DNA of 64,000 nucleotides from Acidiferrimicrobium sp. IK (GTDB lineage Bacteria > Actinomycetota > Acidimicrobiia > Acidimicrobiales > Palsa-688): NCBI RefSeq assembly GCF_025499425.1, contig NZ_JAIMCB010000002.1, forward strand, positions 372,001 through 436,000, read 5' to 3'. Below, piece by piece: positions 61,258 through 64,000 of the stretch. Position numbers and translations under genes: made by a program. The notes beneath the pieces were generated by a model. That model did not search any database, was not told the DNA's origin, and saw only the letters and a list, made by a program, of their open reading frames with translations. Each line of letters opens with the position of its first letter. The stretch's first letter is position 1.

Positions 61258-63579
61258 TCAGGAACTGCGGCCGGTGGTCCCCCGGCGCGGGGTGGAAGCC
61301 GCCGCGGTCCGCCGTGGTGAGCGTCGACCAGCGAGGGTGGGCAGCTTGGTCGCTGCGTCCTCGCCCCGCTGCTGCTCGCGCCCCGGCGTCTCGTCCGCCC
61401 CCGGGGGTTGCCCGGTGTCCGGGGCCGGGGCCGGAGCGCGGGACGCCGGCGCCTTGGTGGCCTTGGCCGGCGTCTTCGCCACGGTCTGGGCGGCCGTGGC
61501 GGCCTTGCCTGCGCCGGCCGCCCGGCCGGCGTTGGAGGCCTTGCCGGCGTTGGAGGCCTTGCTCGCGCCGGTGGCCTTGGTCGCGCCGGCGGCCTTGCCA
61601 GCGTTGGAGGCCTTGGTCGCCGGGGACGCTGCCGTGCGTGTCGGGGGCATGAGAGCCGGTGCCGGCTCGGCGGGTGGGGCCTTCGATGCGGCAGACCTCG
61701 AGGTGGCGGTCCTCTTGGCGGCGGTCCTCTTGCTCGCCTCGGCTGCCGGAGCCTTGTCCGCCGCCTTCGCGGCCTTCGCCGGCGCCTTCGCGGCCTTCGC
61801 CGCCTTCGCCGGCGCGCTGATGGCCTTGGCCGGAGCTTTCACGGCTTTGGCTGGTGTCTTGGCCGGTGCACTGGCGGCTTTGGCCGGAGCCTTCGTGGCC
61901 TTGGATGGGGACTTCCCTGCGGCTTTTGCGGGCGTCTTGGCTGGTGCTGTGCCGGCGGGGGCGTCGGCACTCGCGCCGCCTCTCGCGTCGGCGCTCGCTT
62001 TGGCGCCCCGGAGAGCAGATGCCGCCTTACCTGCCTTGGTTACCGGTCCGGCTGCCTTGCCCGGGCTCTTGGCTGCTCGCTTCGATGCGCTGCCAGCAGC
62101 GGACGGCGATGCGCTCTCCCCGCCGACCGGCGATGCTGCCGCCGGCTCTACGGCCACAGCTTCGCGGGCCTTGGCCCGGGACCTCGTCGTCTCCGCCGGC
62201 ACCGCCGGCACCGACTCGCCGCCCTCGGCCGCCTTCTTGGCTGCGGCCTTGCGGGCAGGCGCCTTCTTCGCCCGGAGCGCCTCCATCCCAGCCCGGCCCG
62301 TGGTTCCCTCCGCCGCCGCAGGACCGGCAGGCGCGGCCTGGGGGGAATCCACCCCGGCGGGTGCGGCCTGGGGCGAGGCGGCCTTGCGCCGCCGCGGGGG
62401 AGCCGGGGGCCTTTCGGCGCCGTGCGCCGCACCCTGATCGTCCGCTCCGATCTGAGCGGCGGGCTCTGCCGCCGCCGGCTTCCGGCCCCGGCGCGACGGC
62501 GCCGCAACCACCTCGGCAGCCTCCGCGACGGGAGCCGGCTGCCCGGTCTCCGCGCCGGAGGACCGCCGCCGCGACCGGCTCCGGGTGGCCTTCGCCGGGG
62601 CGGCCTCGGTGTCGTCGTCGGAGCCGACGATCTCAGCCTCGACCGTTTCCTCCGTCGGCCTACCGGCCACTCGGGCGAAGCCGGGGAGGGCGAGCTCGAC
62701 GCCCCTCCGGAGCGGGTCGAGCGCCTGGACGACGAAGACCCGGTCCTCCCCCTTGGTGAGCACCTCGCGAGCCGAGCGCGGGGGTGGCTCCCCCATCGCC
62801 GACAGAGGTAGGTAGCAGCGGGTGCCGTCCACGACCACGAACGCGCCGTGCGACGAGAACGAGTCGACGGCGCCGGTCACCTCCGAGCCAAGCGGATGAG
62901 CCGCGATGAAGGTGATGAAGGCCAATGGCTCGTTGACCGGCTCGGCGGGCGGCTCGCTGGTCTTCCGGCGCCGACGGCGTTTGGCGTCGTCGCTGCTTAC
63001 GGCTTCCTCGGTGGCCGTCGCGATGGCCGCGGCCACCTTCTTGCCCCGCCTGGGACCTTGATCGCGTCCCCGGGCCGCCGCCATGTCCAATCCGGTGGCG
63101 CTCTCCGGCTCAGGCTGGCGCTTGCGCTTCGCTTCCTTGACCGCCTCCCGGCTCTTCGGGCCGCGCACCGGCGTGCGGGGCGTGAAGATCCAGCCGACCC
63201 CGGGCACGGGCTTGCCTCCGATGAGGCGGCCGTTGTTGAACAGCCACTCGTACTCGCCGTGGAACTCCTGGAACGAGTCGTTGGACAGGACCGTCGCTCC
63301 GGTCTTGTCGGCGATGCGCAACAAGAAGGCGTCGCCTCGGCCGATGGCGCCCGCCGGCGGAGAGACCACCTCGTTTGCTGCCTCAGCTTCCTCGAACATC
63401 TTGACCTCGGACGGGTCGATGCGATGCGCGAAGGACGCGTCGACCACCACGGTGACGGTGTCATCCGGATATTCGACGAGGAACTCCCTCACCGCCTGGT
63501 CCAGCTGGGCCAGGCTCGGCAAGTTTCGACCTTCGGTTGCAATGTTGGAGCCGTCAACGACGACGTGGCGTCCCTGCAT
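61258..63579 (-). CDS. NYN-domain putative RNase with S1 domain and histone-H1-like tail
   Basis: 773 residues from ATG 63579. Residues 1-140 are a NYN/PIN-like nuclease domain: HVVVDGSNIATEG, VTVVVDASF, GRGDAFLLRIADKTGATVLS and the SNDSF site carry the expected acidic residues. Residues 230-300 look like an S1 RNA-binding barrel (GSEVTGAVDSFSSHGAFVVV). Residues 320-773 are Ala/Lys/Pro-rich with KAPAKA and KASNAG repeats, as in histone H1 and actinobacterial HupB tails, and would bind nucleic acid. I infer an RNase held on RNA or the nucleoid. No partner gene is next to it. Confidence 0.85.
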   Translation of the reverse strand: MQGRHVVVDGSNIATEGRNLPSLAQLDQAVREFLVEYPDDTVTVVVDASFAHRIDPSEVKMFEEAEAANEVVSPPAGAIGRGDAFLLRIADKTGATVLSNDSFQEFHGEYEWLFNNGRLIGGKPVPGVGWIFTPRTPVRGPKSREAVKEAKRKRQPEPESATGLDMAAARGRDQGPRRGKKVAAAIATATEEAVSSDDAKRRRRRKTSEPPAEPVNEPLAFITFIAAHPLGSEVTGAVDSFSSHGAFVVVDGTRCYLPLSAMGEPPPRSAREVLTKGEDRVFVVQALDPLRRGVELALPGFARVAGRPTEETVEAEIVGSDDDTEAAPAKATRSRSRRRSSGAETGQPAPVAEAAEVVAAPSRRGRKPAAAEPAAQIGADDQGAAHGAERPPAPPRRRKAASPQAAPAGVDSPQAAPAGPAAAEGTTGRAGMEALRAKKAPARKAAAKKAAEGGESVPAVPAETTRSRAKAREAVAVEPAAASPVGGESASPSAAGSASKRAAKSPGKAAGPVTKAGKAASALRGAKASADARGGASADAPAGTAPAKTPAKAAGKSPSKATKAPAKAASAPAKTPAKAVKAPAKAISAPAKAAKAAKAPAKAAKAADKAPAAEASKRTAAKRTATSRSAASKAPPAEPAPALMPPTRTAASPATKASNAGKAAGATKATGASKASNAGKASNAGRAAGAGKAATAAQTVAKTPAKATKAPASRAPAPAPDTGQPPGADETPGREQQRGEDAATKLPTLAGRRSPRRTAAASTPRRGTTGRSS
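61526..61561. repeat. 18-bp tandem repeat in the H1-like tail
   Basis: Two perfect 18-bp copies (CCGGCGTTGGAGGCCTTG) encode KASNAG units. Looser 9- to 18-bp repeats continue through about 61430-61930. Confidence 0.85.
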
Positions 63580-63639
63580 GTTGCCTATGAGTTTGGCATC
63601 TGGGGCCCTCCAACTGAGGGAGCCTCGTAGAGTACGGCC

Positions 63640-64000
63640 GTGTCCGAGACTCCCAGCGCCAGTGATTCCTCTTCCGGAAGCAGTGATTTGGCCACCGGCG
63701 AGGTCACCGAGCTGCTCCAACAACTGATCCGAAACGGCTGCGTCAACGACGGTGGAGAGGCCTCTGGGCACGAGACCCGGTCGTCCGACGTGCTGCGCAG
63801 CTACCTCGAAGGAACCGGCCTGGACCTCGAAGCCTACGAGCCCCGCCCCGGCCGGTCCTCGCTCGTCGCCCGCATCGAGGGCACCGACCCACAAGCACCA
63901 TCCCTGATGCTGATGGGCCACACCGACGTCGTCCCGGTCACCGAGGAACGCTGGCGGCGGGACCCCTTCGGCGGGGAGCTGGTCGACGGCGAGGTTTGGG
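63640..64000 (+). CDS. M20 family metallopeptidase, N-terminal fragment
   Basis: Starts with GTG 63640 and runs off the window after 120 codons. MLMGHTDVVPV is the M20 metal-binding histidine-aspartate motif, and WRRDPFGGELVDGEVW follows, as in ArgE/DapE/carboxypeptidase-type enzymes. The 18-residue start is Ser-rich. It is divergent from the NYN gene with 60 bases between, which hold a small hairpin (CCCTC-CAACT-GAGGG, 63606-63620). The exact substrate is unknown. Confidence 0.88.
   Translation, partial: MSETPSASDSSSGSSDLATGEVTELLQQLIRNGCVNDGGEASGHETRSSDVLRSYLEGTGLDLEAYEPRPGRSSLVARIEGTDPQAPSLMLMGHTDVVPVTEERWRRDPFGGELVDGEVW

Noticed and set aside
61258..62500. CRISPR-like repeat array
   Set aside because: The repeats are short, contiguous and in frame with a coding tail. 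There are no unique spacers and no cas genes.
61163..62811. Plus-strand Ala/Gly-rich frames opposite the H1-like tail
   Set aside because: They are mirror translations of the Lys/Ala/Pro repeats. The opposite frame joins with NYN and S1 domains and so is the coding one.

Overview
This window is a very GC-rich, gene-dense bacterial chromosome segment. I read it as an actinobacterium. Supporting this are a WhiG-type sigma factor beside rpsB, a DUF2469 gene, GTP-type PEP carboxykinase, a UvrD2-type helicase with a C-terminal HRDC-like domain, an Eis-like acetyltransferase after ispG, and a SepIVA/DivIVA-like coiled-coil gene after coaD. The order of Acidimicrobiia is a possibility, but I cannot prove the class from the sequence. 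No rRNA, tRNA, CRISPR array, insertion sequence or prophage gene was seen.

Almost all conserved genes lie on the minus strand and should be read from high to low coordinates. They form one long core cluster in an order familiar from actinobacterial genomes such as Mycobacterium: thiL, (rpmB on the opposite strand), dak/fakA, recG, rsmD, coaD, sepIVA-like, DUF177, rpmF, plsX, acpP, rnc, mutM, smc, ftsY, ffh, rpsP, khpA, rimM, trmD, rplS, lepB, DUF2469, yraN, comM, dprA, whiG, rpsB, tsf, pyrH, frr, cdsA, dxr, rseP/rip1, ispG, eis-like, proS and rimP (cut by the window start). Together they cover translation, protein export by SRP, chromosome condensation, lipid and isoprenoid precursors, DNA uptake and repair, and CoA and thiamine cofactors. 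Many neighbours overlap by 1 or 4 bases, which suggests translational coupling.

This backbone is interrupted at four places. A cystathionine-synthase-like gene, a zinc-ribbon gene and an enoyl-CoA hydratase sit between yraN and comM (17.2-19.5 kb). A GT4 glycosyltransferase, a coiled-coil protein and a polytopic membrane protein sit between smc and ftsY (25.9-29.4 kb). A block of about 5.1 kb sits between recG and rsmD (38.5-43.6 kb); it holds a small zinc ribbon, a PAS-GGDEF-EAL protein, an MFS transporter and a Phd/VapC-like toxin-antitoxin pair. A regulator with a degenerate B12-like module, a GAF domain and a BldC-like helix-turn-helix sits between thiL and rpmB (47.9-49.8 kb).

The right part (50.9-64 kb) is less conserved and mixed in strand. 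It holds PEP carboxykinase with a stand-alone Lrp/AsnC ligand-binding domain, a family III CoA-transferase, a degenerate glycosidase-like protein, a BtuF-like protein without signal peptide, a PH-SHOCT membrane protein, UvrD2, an uncharacterised 145-residue protein, exonuclease III, and a NYN-domain/S1 protein with a long histone-H1-like tail. The window ends inside an M20 peptidase gene.

The most interesting signals are the NYN-S1-H1 protein, the B12-like/GAF/BldC regulator, a promoter plus long hairpin plus T-rich tract upstream of uvrD2 that may encode a small RNA or leader, and in-frame tandem repeats inside disordered tails of several otherwise essential proteins (CdsA, S2, FtsY).
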